Part shown: positions 42,583-51,447 of the stretch, one piece after another
Numbering within the stretch: the stretch's first letter is position 1
Layout: each line of letters opens with the position of its first letter
Origin: Muribaculaceae bacterium
Lineage (GTDB): Bacteria > Bacteroidota > Bacteroidia > Bacteroidales > Muribaculaceae
Direction of reading: 5' to 3'
Assembly (NCBI GenBank): GCA_014867205.1
Contig: WGUO01000003.1
Location: 54,648 to 118,647, forward strand
Length of the DNA stretch: 64,000 bases
Notes under the pieces: model-generated
What the model was told of the DNA's origin: nothing
The model's input: only the letters and a program-made list of their open reading frames with translations
The model's database searches: none
Program-made: the position numbers and the translations under genes

Positions 42583-43686
42583 ATGGAATCAAGCAATGAT
42601 AGCAAGAGCCACCGTTATTCCGTGATAATGTGCGGCGGTGTAGGCTCGAGGTTCTGGCCCTTCAGCCGCAGTGACAAGCCCAAGCAGTTCCTTGACTTTT
42701 TCGGAACCGGGCGTAGCCTGCTGCAGCTCACCTACGACCGCATGCTGCCGATAACTGACCCTGACCACATAATACTTGTGACCAACGCCGCATACTATGA
42801 CCTGATACGCGAGCAGTTGCCCGATGTCAGGAAGGAGAACATACTGCTTGAGCCGGCGCGGCGCAACACTGCGCCCTGCATCTGCTGGGCGGCGCACCAT
42901 ATACAGGCCCTCGACCCGGAGGCCTCTATAGTTACCCTCCCGTCAGACCACCTTATACTCAAGGAGAACGAGTTTCATTCGGTGATACTCAAGGGCCTTG
43001 AGTTTGTGGAGGGTGGTGACCGGCTGCTCACGATAGGGCTTATGCCCAAGTCTCCGCATACCGGCTATGGCTACATACAGCGGGGCAATCCGGTAGAGGA
43101 CGTGACCGACATAATGAAGGTGAAGTCATTTACCGAGAAACCGAATCTCGAGATGGCCAAGGTATTCCTGAGTACCGGAGAATTCTTCTGGAATTCCGGT
43201 ATGTTCCTCTGGAAGGTATCGAGCATACTGCGGGCATTCGAGAGGTATGCGCCTGAGACGGCAGCGATATTCGACGCCGGTATAGAGGTATTCGGCACCC
43301 GCAGGGAGATGGAGTTCATAGAGAAGTCCTTCCCGAGTGCGCCTGCCATATCGATTGACTATGCAATCATGGAGAAGGCTGACAATGTGTATGTCGAGAC
43401 CGCGGACCTGGGATGGAGTGACCTCGGCACATGGAATGCCCTCTACGACTGCTCTCCCAAGAACCATGAGCGTAACGTGACGCAGAACTGCAAGGTGCTG
43501 GCTCAGGAGTGCGAGGGGACTCTGTTCGCGGCCGGCCCCGACAAGATAGTTGTGGCCCGCGGCCTGAAGGATTTCATTGTGGCCGACGAGGGCAACGCAC
43601 TGCTGATATATCCGCTCGACCAGGAGCAGAAGATACGCCAGGTCGTGAACGACATACGGAGCCGGTTCGGAGAGGAGTACGTATGA
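42583..43686 (+). CDS. manC: mannose-1-phosphate guanylyltransferase
   Basis: 367 aa, the monofunctional length lacking a fused isomerase. Makes GDP-mannose from mannose-1-P and GTP, feeding mannosylation and GDP-fucose synthesis. The nucleotidyltransferase signature CGGVGSRFWPFSRSDKPKQFL is at residues 13-33, followed by LLEPARRNTAPCICWAAHHI, LPSDHLI and ADLGWSDLGTWNALY. The stop overlaps the next gene's start (ATGA), so the two are translationally coupled. Confidence 0.93.
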   Translation: MESSNDSKSHRYSVIMCGGVGSRFWPFSRSDKPKQFLDFFGTGRSLLQLTYDRMLPITDPDHIILVTNAAYYDLIREQLPDVRKENILLEPARRNTAPCICWAAHHIQALDPEASIVTLPSDHLILKENEFHSVILKGLEFVEGGDRLLTIGLMPKSPHTGYGYIQRGNPVEDVTDIMKVKSFTEKPNLEMAKVFLSTGEFFWNSGMFLWKVSSILRAFERYAPETAAIFDAGIEVFGTRREMEFIEKSFPSAPAISIDYAIMEKADNVYVETADLGWSDLGTWNALYDCSPKNHERNVTQNCKVLAQECEGTLFAAGPDKIVVARGLKDFIVADEGNALLIYPLDQEQKIRQVVNDIRSRFGEEYV

Positions 43687-44720
43687 CACGACACGCCGGT
43701 ATATTTGTGATGCTGATGCTGGCCGTGGCGTCGATGCTGACGGGCTGTGTCAAGAATGAATTCGAGGTCGAGTTCACGCTCAGTGGAGACGTGAACTCGA
43801 CCTATACGTTGGTCTACTATGCCTCTGACAGCAAGAAGGGGTGGGTGGTGGAACAGGTGGTGCCGGTGCAGAAAGGCGTGGCCCGCATGACGGGCGTGAC
43901 CCGGAATCCTGCACTGGTGTACGTCATGGCCACCGGCAACCGGAACCTGAGGGTGGCCTTCTATGCCGAGCGGGGCGACAGGATAAAGATCGAGGGGAAG
44001 GGAAGTGACCCGGCGTCCTGGAAAATATCGGGCAACCGGATAACGGAGGAACTTAGCGCATGGCGTGCCGCCCACATCAAGGATATGAATGTTCCGAAGG
44101 CACTGAACCGTGGAGTCACGGATTACGTCACCGCTCATCCCGACGCCCCGGTGTCTGCGCTTCTGCTGCTGACGGTCTACGACCGACGCGCCGACGAGGA
44201 TGGTTTCGTGAAGGCATGGAGCCTCCTGAAAGGGGATGCCGCGGAGCCTGAATGGCGCGAGCTGGTGTCACGTGCCGATATGGCTGGCGCCGAGGTGGGT
44301 TATGAGATTCCGAAGCGGATTGTGTTGAACACAATCGAGACGGGCTGCGACACGATAACACCCGGGCGCGTGCCGGTGCTGATGTATTTCAACCGCAATA
44401 ATGTGGACGGGCACAAGGAGGATATCAAGAAGATACGCAGGCTGTCGGAAGAGACTGGCGACTCGTCGGGCAGAGTGATTGCCGAGATAAGTTTCGAGCC
44501 GGACTCGGCGGCGCGGTGGTACGGGTCCATGCGCGACTCGCTGCGCAACGTGGTGAGGGGATGGATGCCCCTTGGCGTCTCAGACGCGCAGGCGCGCAAA
44601 CTGGGCGTGTCGCGTGTGCCATATGTGATAGTGCTCGACAGGCGCGGCAAGGCTGTCTACCGTGGCGATGACCTTGAGGCGGCCGCAGCCCGGATGCGGG
44701 CATTGGTAAAGCAACAGTAA
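43683..44720 (+). CDS. DUF4369 / thioredoxin-fold lipoprotein lacking CxxC
   Basis: 345 aa from ATG 43683. Lipobox MLTGC with Cys22. Residues ~28-130 resemble the DUF4369 beta domain found before TlpA-like thioredoxins in Bacteroidetes (FTLSGDVNSTYTLVYYASDSKK...VVPVQKG). The last ~115 residues keep the thioredoxin outline (GRVPVLMYFNRNNVDGHKEDIKKI ... GVSRVPYVIVLDRRGKAVYRGD, including the cis-Pro), but the CxxC position reads NRNNVDG, so no redox pair exists. It is therefore probably not an active thiol-disulfide oxidoreductase. Envelope lipoprotein; function unknown. Coupled to manC by a 4-bp overlap. Confidence 0.8.
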   Translation: MTRHAGIFVMLMLAVASMLTGCVKNEFEVEFTLSGDVNSTYTLVYYASDSKKGWVVEQVVPVQKGVARMTGVTRNPALVYVMATGNRNLRVAFYAERGDRIKIEGKGSDPASWKISGNRITEELSAWRAAHIKDMNVPKALNRGVTDYVTAHPDAPVSALLLLTVYDRRADEDGFVKAWSLLKGDAAEPEWRELVSRADMAGAEVGYEIPKRIVLNTIETGCDTITPGRVPVLMYFNRNNVDGHKEDIKKIRRLSEETGDSSGRVIAEISFEPDSAARWYGSMRDSLRNVVRGWMPLGVSDAQARKLGVSRVPYVIVLDRRGKAVYRGDDLEAAAARMRALVKQQ

Positions 44721-44736
44721 CAATGAAATTATTCCG

Positions 44737-46335
44737 ATGCTGACAAAGGTATATTCGGCGGCGATACATGGTATTGACGCCTTCCCGGTAACGATAGAGA
44801 CTGTGGTTGAGAACGGCACGCAGTTCAACATAGTCGGCATGGCCGACACAGCCGTCAAGGAGAGCCAGTTGCGCATACAGTCGGCCTTCAAGAGCAGCGG
44901 CCTGACGTTCCCGCATTACCGCACGACCATCAATCTTGCGCCTGCCGACGTCAAGAAGGAGGGGGCGTCATACGACCTGCCGATAGCCATCGGGCTGATG
45001 ACAGCCTCGGAGATGATCAAGTGTGAGAACCTGCAGGAGTGCATGATGACCGGGGAACTGAGCCTCGACGGCTCGGTCCTCCCGGTGAGGGGAGTCCTGC
45101 CTATGGCGGTCAAGGCCCGCGAGTTGGGCTTCAGGCGCCTTATAGTGCCGGAGGCCAATGTGACCGAGGCGGCCGTGGTGAACCGTATCGAGGTTTATGG
45201 CGTGCGCAACCTGACCGACGTGATCGGAATACTCGAGAACCGCACCGAGCTCAAGCCGACGGTGATAAACACACGCGAGCTGTTCGCCGCCGACAGCACG
45301 CGGTTTGACTTTGATTTCTCGGAGGTCAAGGGCCAGGAGACGGTGAAGCGGGCCTTTGAGGTGGCCTGCGCCGGTGGCCATAACATCCTTATGGTCGGAC
45401 CGCCGGGAGCCGGCAAGTCAATGATGGCGAAGCGCCTCCCGTCGATATTGCCGCCCCTCGGCATGGGCGAGGCACTTGAGACTACCAAGATACACTCGGT
45501 GGCCGGCAAACTGTCGCGCGGCTCGATGCTGATGACACGCCGGCCGTTCCGCACGCCCCATCATACGGTCTCGCCGGTGGCGCTGGTGGGAGGCGGCGTA
45601 AGCCCGATGCCGGGAGAGATCTCGCTCGCCCACAACGGCGTGCTCTTTCTCGACGAGTTCCCGGAGTTCCCGCGTCAGGTGCTCGAGGTGCTCAGGCAGC
45701 CCATTGAGGACAGGGTCATCACCGTGAGCCGCGCGAAATATACCGTCGACTATCCGGCGAGCTTCATGCTGGTAGCGTCGATGAATCCATGTCCCTGCGG
45801 TTATTACGGGCATCCGACCAAGCGGTGTACATGTGCCCCGGGACAGGTGACGAAATACATGAACAAGATCTCGGGGCCGCTGCTTGACCGCATAGACATT
45901 CAGGTCGAGATAGAGCCGGTGGAGTTTGATGCGATGGCTGACCGGGCACCGGGGGAGTCCTCTGCGTCAATCAGGGCGCGGGTGCTTGCGGCGCGGGCTG
46001 TCCAGGCCGAACGCTACAGGAGTGTGCCGGGCGTATACAGCAACGCCCAGATGAACTCGCGGCTGCTGCATGATTATGCGTGGCCCGACGAGGCGGGACT
46101 CAAGAAACTGAAGGAGCGCATGACGCGCCTGAACATGTCGGCGCGAGCCTTCGACCGCATCCTGCGAGTGGCGCGGACAATCGCCGACCTCGACTATGCC
46201 ACCCGCCGCAGCGATGACGGCACGCCGCTCTACACGGCCGCCGAGGCGGCCGCCCTCCCCGTGCTGGTCAGCCATATCTCCGAGGCCATCGGCTACCGGA
46301 GTCTCGACCGCGCCTCCTACGGCCAGACCTACTGA
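44737..46335 (+). CDS. ComM/YifB-family Mg-chelatase-like AAA+ ATPase
   Basis: 532 aa. An N-terminal ChlI-type domain (Lon-protease-like fold, ~1-170; TVVENGTQFNIVGMADTAVKESQLRIQSAF) is followed by the AAA+ module with Walker A GPPGAGKSMMAKRLPSILPPL, the family HHTVSPVALVGGG, Walker B ISLAHNGVLFLDEFPEF and sensor MNPCPCGYYGHPTKRCTC. The C-terminal Mg-chelatase domain runs from ~420 (YAWPDEAGLKKLKERM). In transformable bacteria ComM is a hexameric helicase aiding integration of imported DNA; elsewhere its role is unclear. It starts 16 bp after the lipoprotein gene. Confidence 0.93.
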   Translation: MLTKVYSAAIHGIDAFPVTIETVVENGTQFNIVGMADTAVKESQLRIQSAFKSSGLTFPHYRTTINLAPADVKKEGASYDLPIAIGLMTASEMIKCENLQECMMTGELSLDGSVLPVRGVLPMAVKARELGFRRLIVPEANVTEAAVVNRIEVYGVRNLTDVIGILENRTELKPTVINTRELFAADSTRFDFDFSEVKGQETVKRAFEVACAGGHNILMVGPPGAGKSMMAKRLPSILPPLGMGEALETTKIHSVAGKLSRGSMLMTRRPFRTPHHTVSPVALVGGGVSPMPGEISLAHNGVLFLDEFPEFPRQVLEVLRQPIEDRVITVSRAKYTVDYPASFMLVASMNPCPCGYYGHPTKRCTCAPGQVTKYMNKISGPLLDRIDIQVEIEPVEFDAMADRAPGESSASIRARVLAARAVQAERYRSVPGVYSNAQMNSRLLHDYAWPDEAGLKKLKERMTRLNMSARAFDRILRVARTIADLDYATRRSDDGTPLYTAAEAAALPVLVSHISEAIGYRSLDRASYGQTY

Positions 46336-46336
46336 C

Positions 46337-46420
46337 AGCCTCGGCTGCCGCCTCAGCCCGGTGAGAGAGATGGCCCCAAGCCTCGGGTGCGGCCTCAGCC
46401 CGGTAGGAGAGATGACCCTC
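46337..46420 (+). repeat. two tandem 42-bp imperfect repeats upstream of RAYT gene
   Basis: 46337-46378 and 46379-46420 are both 42 bp and share AGCCTCGG, GCCTCAGCCCGGT and GAGAGATG blocks; a decayed third unit starts at 46421. They lie directly after the ComM-like gene and before the transposase. Confidence 0.8.
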
Positions 46421-46539
46421 AGCCTTGGCCTGGGGCGCTTTCTATCGGGGTTGAGGCGGAAGCCGAAGAAACTGCCCGAGTCGGAGAAGCAGCCGAAGTG
46501 AAAATTGAAATTCAAAATCAATCAAAAGCGTTTGATATC

Positions 46540-47640
46540 ATGCAGAAGAACTCATCAGGATTCCCCTCCCATCATCCGCTTCCTGAATTCATGAAGAGGA
46601 AGCAAAATGCCTCCAGTCTGCAGGGCGCCGGTAATGCCTCCGGTCTGCAGGGCGCCGGTAATGTGCCCGACCGGCAGTCGGGGAAACATGCAAAGAGGGC
46701 TTTTTTTCATGACTATTGCGCCCCCGGCTATTATCTTATCACTGCCACTGCGCTCCCCGGGTCGCCCCGCCTCTCGGAAATTCCTGATGAGCGCTTGAAT
46801 AATATCAAGAAAGGCGAGATGATCATTCCCGACCATACTCCGCTTGGCGAGGCTATCAAGCAGGAGATTCTTGATATTTCCACACATCACCCGGAAATGA
46901 GTATTCTGCGGTTCGTGGTGATGCCCGACCATATCCATTTTGTTCTGAATGTGAAAGAGAGGCTTAAAAGAATGCTCGGCAGCGAGCTCGCCGGATTCTT
47001 CGGCGCCTGCTCAAAGGCAAGCAGCCGACTCCAGGGACTGAATGAGGTCAAGACTCTTTTCGGCCCATATTTTGAGCGTATCATCTTCACCAAGGAGCAA
47101 CTTGACCGGGCCATAAAATATGTCGAGGACAATCCGCGAAGATATATCCTCAGAAAAAGAAATCCAGAGCTCTTCAAGCGCTATCTGCATCTGGATATTG
47201 CGGGGCATGAATATGCTGCCTTGGGGAATATTTTTTTGCTGAGGGAGATATATCTGCTTTCGGTGCGCATCCACCGCCGTTGGAGTGAGGAAGAGTTCCG
47301 AAGATATGATGAATATTGCCGCCAGGAGATAAACAAAGGGGCGATACCAATCTCTCCGGCTATCCATCCGGCTGAAAAGGCGATCATGGACTATGCGAGA
47401 GAGAATGGTGGCAGGATGATAATTCTTAAGGACCAAGGTTTCGAGGAGCGTTTCAAGCCCTACGGTAAGAATTTCGACTTATGCACCGAGGGGCGTCTTC
47501 TGCTTCTTGCCCCCTGGCCCGAGAATATCGGCCGGAAATCAACTGCCGGCTATGCCGAATTCCACCAGATGAACGACCTTGCCGCCGAATTAGCAGTCAT
47601 GCCAGCGACAGCGCGTCTCAGTCTGAAGCCGCAGAAGTGA
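46540..47640 (+). CDS. RAYT / Y1_Tnp HUH-type transposase
   Basis: 366 aa from ATG 46540 (MQKNSSGFPSHHPLPEF); the frame is open further upstream through the repeats, but the codons there look repeat-derived. After a low-complexity N-terminus with a duplicated nine-residue unit, residues ~55-240 match REP-associated tyrosine transposases: HDYCAPGYYLITATAL, the HUH motif in VVMPDHIHFVLNVKERL, GPYFERIIFTKEQLDRAIKYVEDNPRRY with the candidate catalytic tyrosine. The C-terminal ~130 residues (LREIYLLSVRIHRRWSEEEFRRYDEYCRQEINKG) form an extra domain. These enzymes nick single-stranded hairpins of REP elements. Catalytic residues appear intact. Confidence 0.85.
   Translation: MQKNSSGFPSHHPLPEFMKRKQNASSLQGAGNASGLQGAGNVPDRQSGKHAKRAFFHDYCAPGYYLITATALPGSPRLSEIPDERLNNIKKGEMIIPDHTPLGEAIKQEILDISTHHPEMSILRFVVMPDHIHFVLNVKERLKRMLGSELAGFFGACSKASSRLQGLNEVKTLFGPYFERIIFTKEQLDRAIKYVEDNPRRYILRKRNPELFKRYLHLDIAGHEYAALGNIFLLREIYLLSVRIHRRWSEEEFRRYDEYCRQEINKGAIPISPAIHPAEKAIMDYARENGGRMIILKDQGFEERFKPYGKNFDLCTEGRLLLLAPWPENIGRKSTAGYAEFHQMNDLAAELAVMPATARLSLKPQK
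46607..46660 (+). repeat. 27-bp in-frame tandem duplication in the transposase gene
   Basis: 46607-46633 and 46634-46660 differ at one base and encode NASSLQGAG / NASGLQGAG. The unit keeps the reading frame. Confidence 0.9.
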
Positions 47641-47703
47641 GGCTGAACTGAAAAAACATCTTGCATTATAAGGGAAACAGATCTGAATATTTCTTATCAA
47701 GTT

Positions 47704-48348
47704 ATGGCTACAGGCTTTTTTGACAGACTCAAGGAGAAATTACTCGGCAGGGATGCCGGACCGGGAGTGATGGCAAGGCGCGAGATTCCGGTGCCGGAAA
47801 TATTCTCGGAGATCGATATGGATGACCTCAAATACGAGACACTTTATCTCTTCTTCCCCGAGTGTGACAAAAAGGTCGGGGTGGAACTGTGGCGCAGAGA
47901 CCTTGGCGGGAACTGTGTCACCCTTGTCCTTGACGAATTTCTCGAGAGTGTCGGGAAATACGCCGGGTATGTGTATCTTACGTTTTGGGGTGAGACACGA
48001 GGTGATTCCTATGCGTCCCTCGGCACGATAGAGTCCATGAGCAGCGGGCTGGAATATAAGGGGAGTTTCCACAGCGGGAACAATGACGTGATGGCGCTCG
48101 AGATAAAGCCCGCCAGATGCAAGAAAAGGGTCAGCGTGCCCGATGACTATATGATAGGCTTTGCATGGGGCTGTCAGGAGGATGGGTCCGTGGGTTGCGG
48201 GTGGAGAGAAATTCCCACGGCGGAATTTGGCGGGAGATTTGTGCTGAACTTCGCCGTGAGCGGCGAGTTCAACATGAGTATCCTATACGGTGCAGACTCG
48301 TGCAGCAGACCGCATACCATCTTCAGCAAGGCCTTCTGCTGCAAATGA
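47704..48348 (+). CDS. unrecognised protein, 214 aa
   Basis: No family recognised. No signal peptide or membrane segment; the N-terminus MATGFFDRLKEKLLGRD is amphipathic. The middle is mixed alpha/beta with many aromatic residues (YETLYLFFPECDKKVGVELWRRDLGG, YAGYVYLTFWGETRGDSY), and the last third is cysteine-rich (four of seven Cys after residue 150). The last codons overlap an in-frame ATG (48345) of the following membrane-protein gene, so the two may be translated together. Base composition is more AT-rich than the flanking housekeeping genes, as in the rest of 46.5-51.4 kb. Confidence 0.65.
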   Translation: MATGFFDRLKEKLLGRDAGPGVMARREIPVPEIFSEIDMDDLKYETLYLFFPECDKKVGVELWRRDLGGNCVTLVLDEFLESVGKYAGYVYLTFWGETRGDSYASLGTIESMSSGLEYKGSFHSGNNDVMALEIKPARCKKRVSVPDDYMIGFAWGCQEDGSVGCGWREIPTAEFGGRFVLNFAVSGEFNMSILYGADSCSRPHTIFSKAFCCK

Positions 48349-48371
48349 CATCAAACCAAAGAGAATCAAAG

Positions 48372-49640
48372 ATGCTGAAAGATAACCCCCAGGATATGCC
48401 GGTGCGCTGGAGAAGACTGATAAGTTTTCTACTGATACTGTTTGTGGCGCACGGCGTGTATGTGTACTGGTACAAACTGGGCATTTTGGGGGCTATTGAG
48501 GATGGTAATTTTCAGTTGACCGAGATTCTGATATCATATAGAGGTGGATTTGTGAGGCGAGGCCTTTTTGGCGAGTTGCTGTATCAGACGTCACTTGCTA
48601 CCGGAGTGAATGGACTTGATTTAGGATGCTGGATATGTCTGGTGATCTATCTGACCCTGTTCGGCTATTTTGTGGTCAAATTCAAGGAGAGGCACCTGTG
48701 CTGGTGGCTGCTGTGCTGTCCGCTGATGTTCGGCCTGACACATGACATCGTCCGCAAGGATTTCATGCTCATGTGGGTAAGTGTAGGCATATATCTATTG
48801 CTTCGCGACCCGGATGCCGGTGTAATGAAAAGGATAGGGGCCGGGCTACTTGCGGTATTTGCGCTCCTGATGCATGAGGCATACATATTCTGGGGGATAC
48901 CGCTGATGGTTCTGCTGTTGTTGCATGGGAGGCATAAGGTTGTGTCATGGGGCGTGGTTCTTACGGTGGCAGGAGTCTTTGTGCTGATGTGCGTGAATAA
49001 AGGCTCGGCCACGATAGTGCGAACCATAGTTGACTCATGGAACAACCTGCTGCCGGACCGGCCCCTGACGGTTGGCGCGCATGATGCGATAAACGCATTG
49101 GGATGGGATCCGAAAGAGACTTTTATATGGCATTTCCATAAAAACATCGGCTATGACTATGGAAGCCCCGGACTGCTGTGGCGTCCGATACCCTTTATTT
49201 TCGCCTATTACATCGGCATAAACTTCCTGTATACATTCAGACGAGAATCAACGGATATCAATCAGACCGACCGAACGAATATCGGCATGATATATCTGAT
49301 GTTATTGGTGTGTCTGCTGCCGATGCTGACAGTGCTGAGCTGTGATTTCGGAAGAACTCAGCAATTCGCGTTCATGACAGTAATGACAGCCTTTCTTGTG
49401 CTGAGCCGACAAAGGATAGAGGGATGTTTCCCATTCTGGTACCGGCGCATGGTGAGTCGTCTCAACAATTGGATAGACAGGGTGCTTCCTCCGAGCCGGG
49501 GCTGGCTGTTGGTCCTGCTGTTTCTGTGGGGAGAGTCGCGGGCATATTATGATCCCAATGATGGATTGAAGCATAGCGTGGTCGGAGGCATTGCCGACTT
49601 GATAGGCTGGTTCTACAATTCGTGGACTGCTGGTTTTTAG
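48372..49640 (+). CDS. polytopic membrane protein, possibly GT-C-like
   Basis: 422 aa from ATG 48372 (MLKDNPQDMPVRWRRLISFLL); ATG 48345, overlapping the previous stop, is an alternative. About nine to ten hydrophobic helices. The first loop carries FQLTEILISYRGGFVRRGLFGELLY, a GG-x-RRG motif seen in polytopic proteins of surface-glycan regions. The loop KDFMLMWVSVGIYLLLRDPD and a long extracytoplasmic segment (NLLPDRPLTVGAHDAINALGWDPKETFIWHFHKN) are also visible. No catalytic motif I can name. Together with the next, frameshifted membrane gene it suggests glycan modification or polymerisation; this is inference from topology only. Confidence 0.65.
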   Translation: MLKDNPQDMPVRWRRLISFLLILFVAHGVYVYWYKLGILGAIEDGNFQLTEILISYRGGFVRRGLFGELLYQTSLATGVNGLDLGCWICLVIYLTLFGYFVVKFKERHLCWWLLCCPLMFGLTHDIVRKDFMLMWVSVGIYLLLRDPDAGVMKRIGAGLLAVFALLMHEAYIFWGIPLMVLLLLHGRHKVVSWGVVLTVAGVFVLMCVNKGSATIVRTIVDSWNNLLPDRPLTVGAHDAINALGWDPKETFIWHFHKNIGYDYGSPGLLWRPIPFIFAYYIGINFLYTFRRESTDINQTDRTNIGMIYLMLLVCLLPMLTVLSCDFGRTQQFAFMTVMTAFLVLSRQRIEGCFPFWYRRMVSRLNNWIDRVLPPSRGWLLVLLFLWGESRAYYDPNDGLKHSVVGGIADLIGWFYNSWTAGF

Positions 49641-49669
49641 CAGGGGATATTAAGTTTTAAGAAGCAAAT

Positions 49670-51365
49670 ATGATTTATAGGAAAGAGGATATGAGAGAAC
49701 TGTACGGTAAGGATACAGTGAAGGAGAATTTGTGGGGCTGGGTATTGACAGGGCTGTATATGGCGGGCTTCATGTGCTTCTTCACGTTTATGCCGAAGTG
49801 CAGTGATGACTACTGGTATATGATGTTTCTGCGGCCATGGTATGCGGCGCAGGGCATAATTGATCCTGAGAACGGCGGGAATATCTTTAAGGCCGGGATT
49901 CCTTTTGACGCAATATGGGAAACCTGGAAGAATCACTACGATATTGATAACGTCAGGCTCGGCAACCTGCTGGCGCCGGTGCTTCTGATGTTTCCCAAAT
50001 GGCTTGGCTCGGGTCTGATGGGGATAGTCTGGCTGTATGTAACTATCAGTGCATTCCGCGTGGCCGGGATTGAGATGAGGAATACACTTATTGTGGGAGT
50101 GGCGTTGGTACTATTTTATTTTCTTCTGCCATGGCGGGTAAGGATGGGTGCGCTCGATTATCAGCTCAACTATATACCGTCGAGTGCGCTTGTGTTATGG
50201 CTGTTCTTGTTGCTCCGCAGGCTGCGGGGGGGGTCGGCAAGGCTTGGGCAAGGCATTGTTTGTGGCATTATTGACAGGCTTCTGGCATGAGGGGATGGCA
50301 TTTGTGGCTTTCTGGGGACTGGCTGCACTTATTATAGCTGACAGACGGTACAGGAATCTGCCGACCATCGCGGCGGGAGCCACTCTTGTGGTCTGTATCC
50401 TATTACTCATATCTATACCCGGAATGCAGACCAGAATGACATGGGCGATAAGAATTCAGAAGTATATTTCGGATTTCGGTGAGATAATCTGGGTAGCCCA
50501 AACGTCGAAATCATTTTTGATGCTTCAGGCACTGACACTAATTGTTACTCTGACCAGAAAAAGAAAAGAGATATGGTGTGACACCTGGTTTGTGATGCTT
50601 GAGACCTGTTCGCTCGCGGGCTTTGGCCTGATGATGTCGGTCAGCGGCACGGCCGATGTGTCATGGCCATGTTCGTTCTTCTCGATTGTCTGTCTGCTCT
50701 ATATGGTTGATAAGGTGATTCCCTTCGGGCGCCCAGCCTATAAGATAGCCGGATATGTGCTTCTCGTGCCCGCATTGTGCCTGATGTATGCGTCGATGCT
50801 GTTTTCGGCAATAGTGGCCCTTGATATGCGGCGAGAAATGAAGGCCATTGTAAGACATGTCCATGAGAACGCGCCCACCGGAGAGCGTCCATATTTCGGG
50901 GCGAGACATGAGTCGCAGGATTTCCCGTTATTATGCTTCTCAATGCCCGAGAATGCGTTTTCAGCGCATTGCACAAGATATCTCTATGATTTTTTTACCG
51001 GAGAGAATGCACGTACCAATGTAGTTGTGATACCGCAGAGTCTGCGTTATGTGGATTCGGACCTGAGCAGCCCGGTGGCCGGTGGTAGTCCTGTCCGGAT
51101 ATTTGAGGGAGAACTGTATGTCCCGGCAGACAGTGTAGGTCCGTTAGACATAAACACACAGATGTGGATGCCGATTGACTTTGGCAAGGGATATGTGCCA
51201 GCGCCGGTAGAGTTGGAGACGTTTGTATCCGAGGGTGATGGCCAAAGATATCTTCTTGTCAATCCGTCAACCAGTTGGTATGTGTCGCACTTCAAGCGAA
51301 TCAAGCGGATAGGGGCCGCTCCGGCCAACAAGGAAGAGACCCTCGAGAGAATGAGGCATCTTTGA
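49670..51365 (+). pseudogene. DUF6056-like GT-C-type membrane protein, frameshifted at a G8 tract
   Basis: The frame from ATG 49670 stops at 50290, while the remaining codons continue in another frame to 51365. The switch falls on eight consecutive G at 50226-50233. Removing one G restores a single 564-aa protein reading RRLRGGRQGLGKALFVALL-like sequence into TGFWHEGMAFV. That protein would align along its length with the intact gene at 59455-61038: CSDDYWY (Asp46-Asp47) versus YVDDFWF, WETWKNHYDIDNVRLGN versus YETWAAHYLHDNARLAN, GFWHEG versus GAWHEG, and LYVPADSVG versus IFMPTDSTG. The DD pair in the first outer loop is typical of GT-C glycosyltransferases. It may be phase-variable, a true pseudogene, or an assembly error. 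Confidence 0.75.
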
Positions 51366-51392
51366 CTCACCCGGGCATGTGTAATGAAATAT

Positions 51393-51425
51393 AGAAGGCC
51401 GCAGACTTATTGCCTGCGGCCTTCT
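51393..51425. terminator. bidirectional hairpin between converging genes
   Basis: AGAAGGCCGCAG (51393-51404) pairs perfectly with CTGCGGCCTTCT (51414-51425) around a 9-nt loop, midway between the frameshifted membrane gene and the secreted anchor-J gene. Confidence 0.75.
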
Positions 51426-51447
51426 CAGTAGATATGTGTCGGATAGA

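Noticed and set aside
44737..46335. Competence gene set around the ComM-like ATPase
   Set aside because: Only the ComM/YifB homolog is present; no com pilus or uptake genes lie nearby, and YifB is common in non-competent bacteria.
46540..47640. Complete IS200/IS605 insertion sequence
   Set aside because: The HUH domain fits RAYT better, no TnpB is present, and I could not define element ends or a target duplication.
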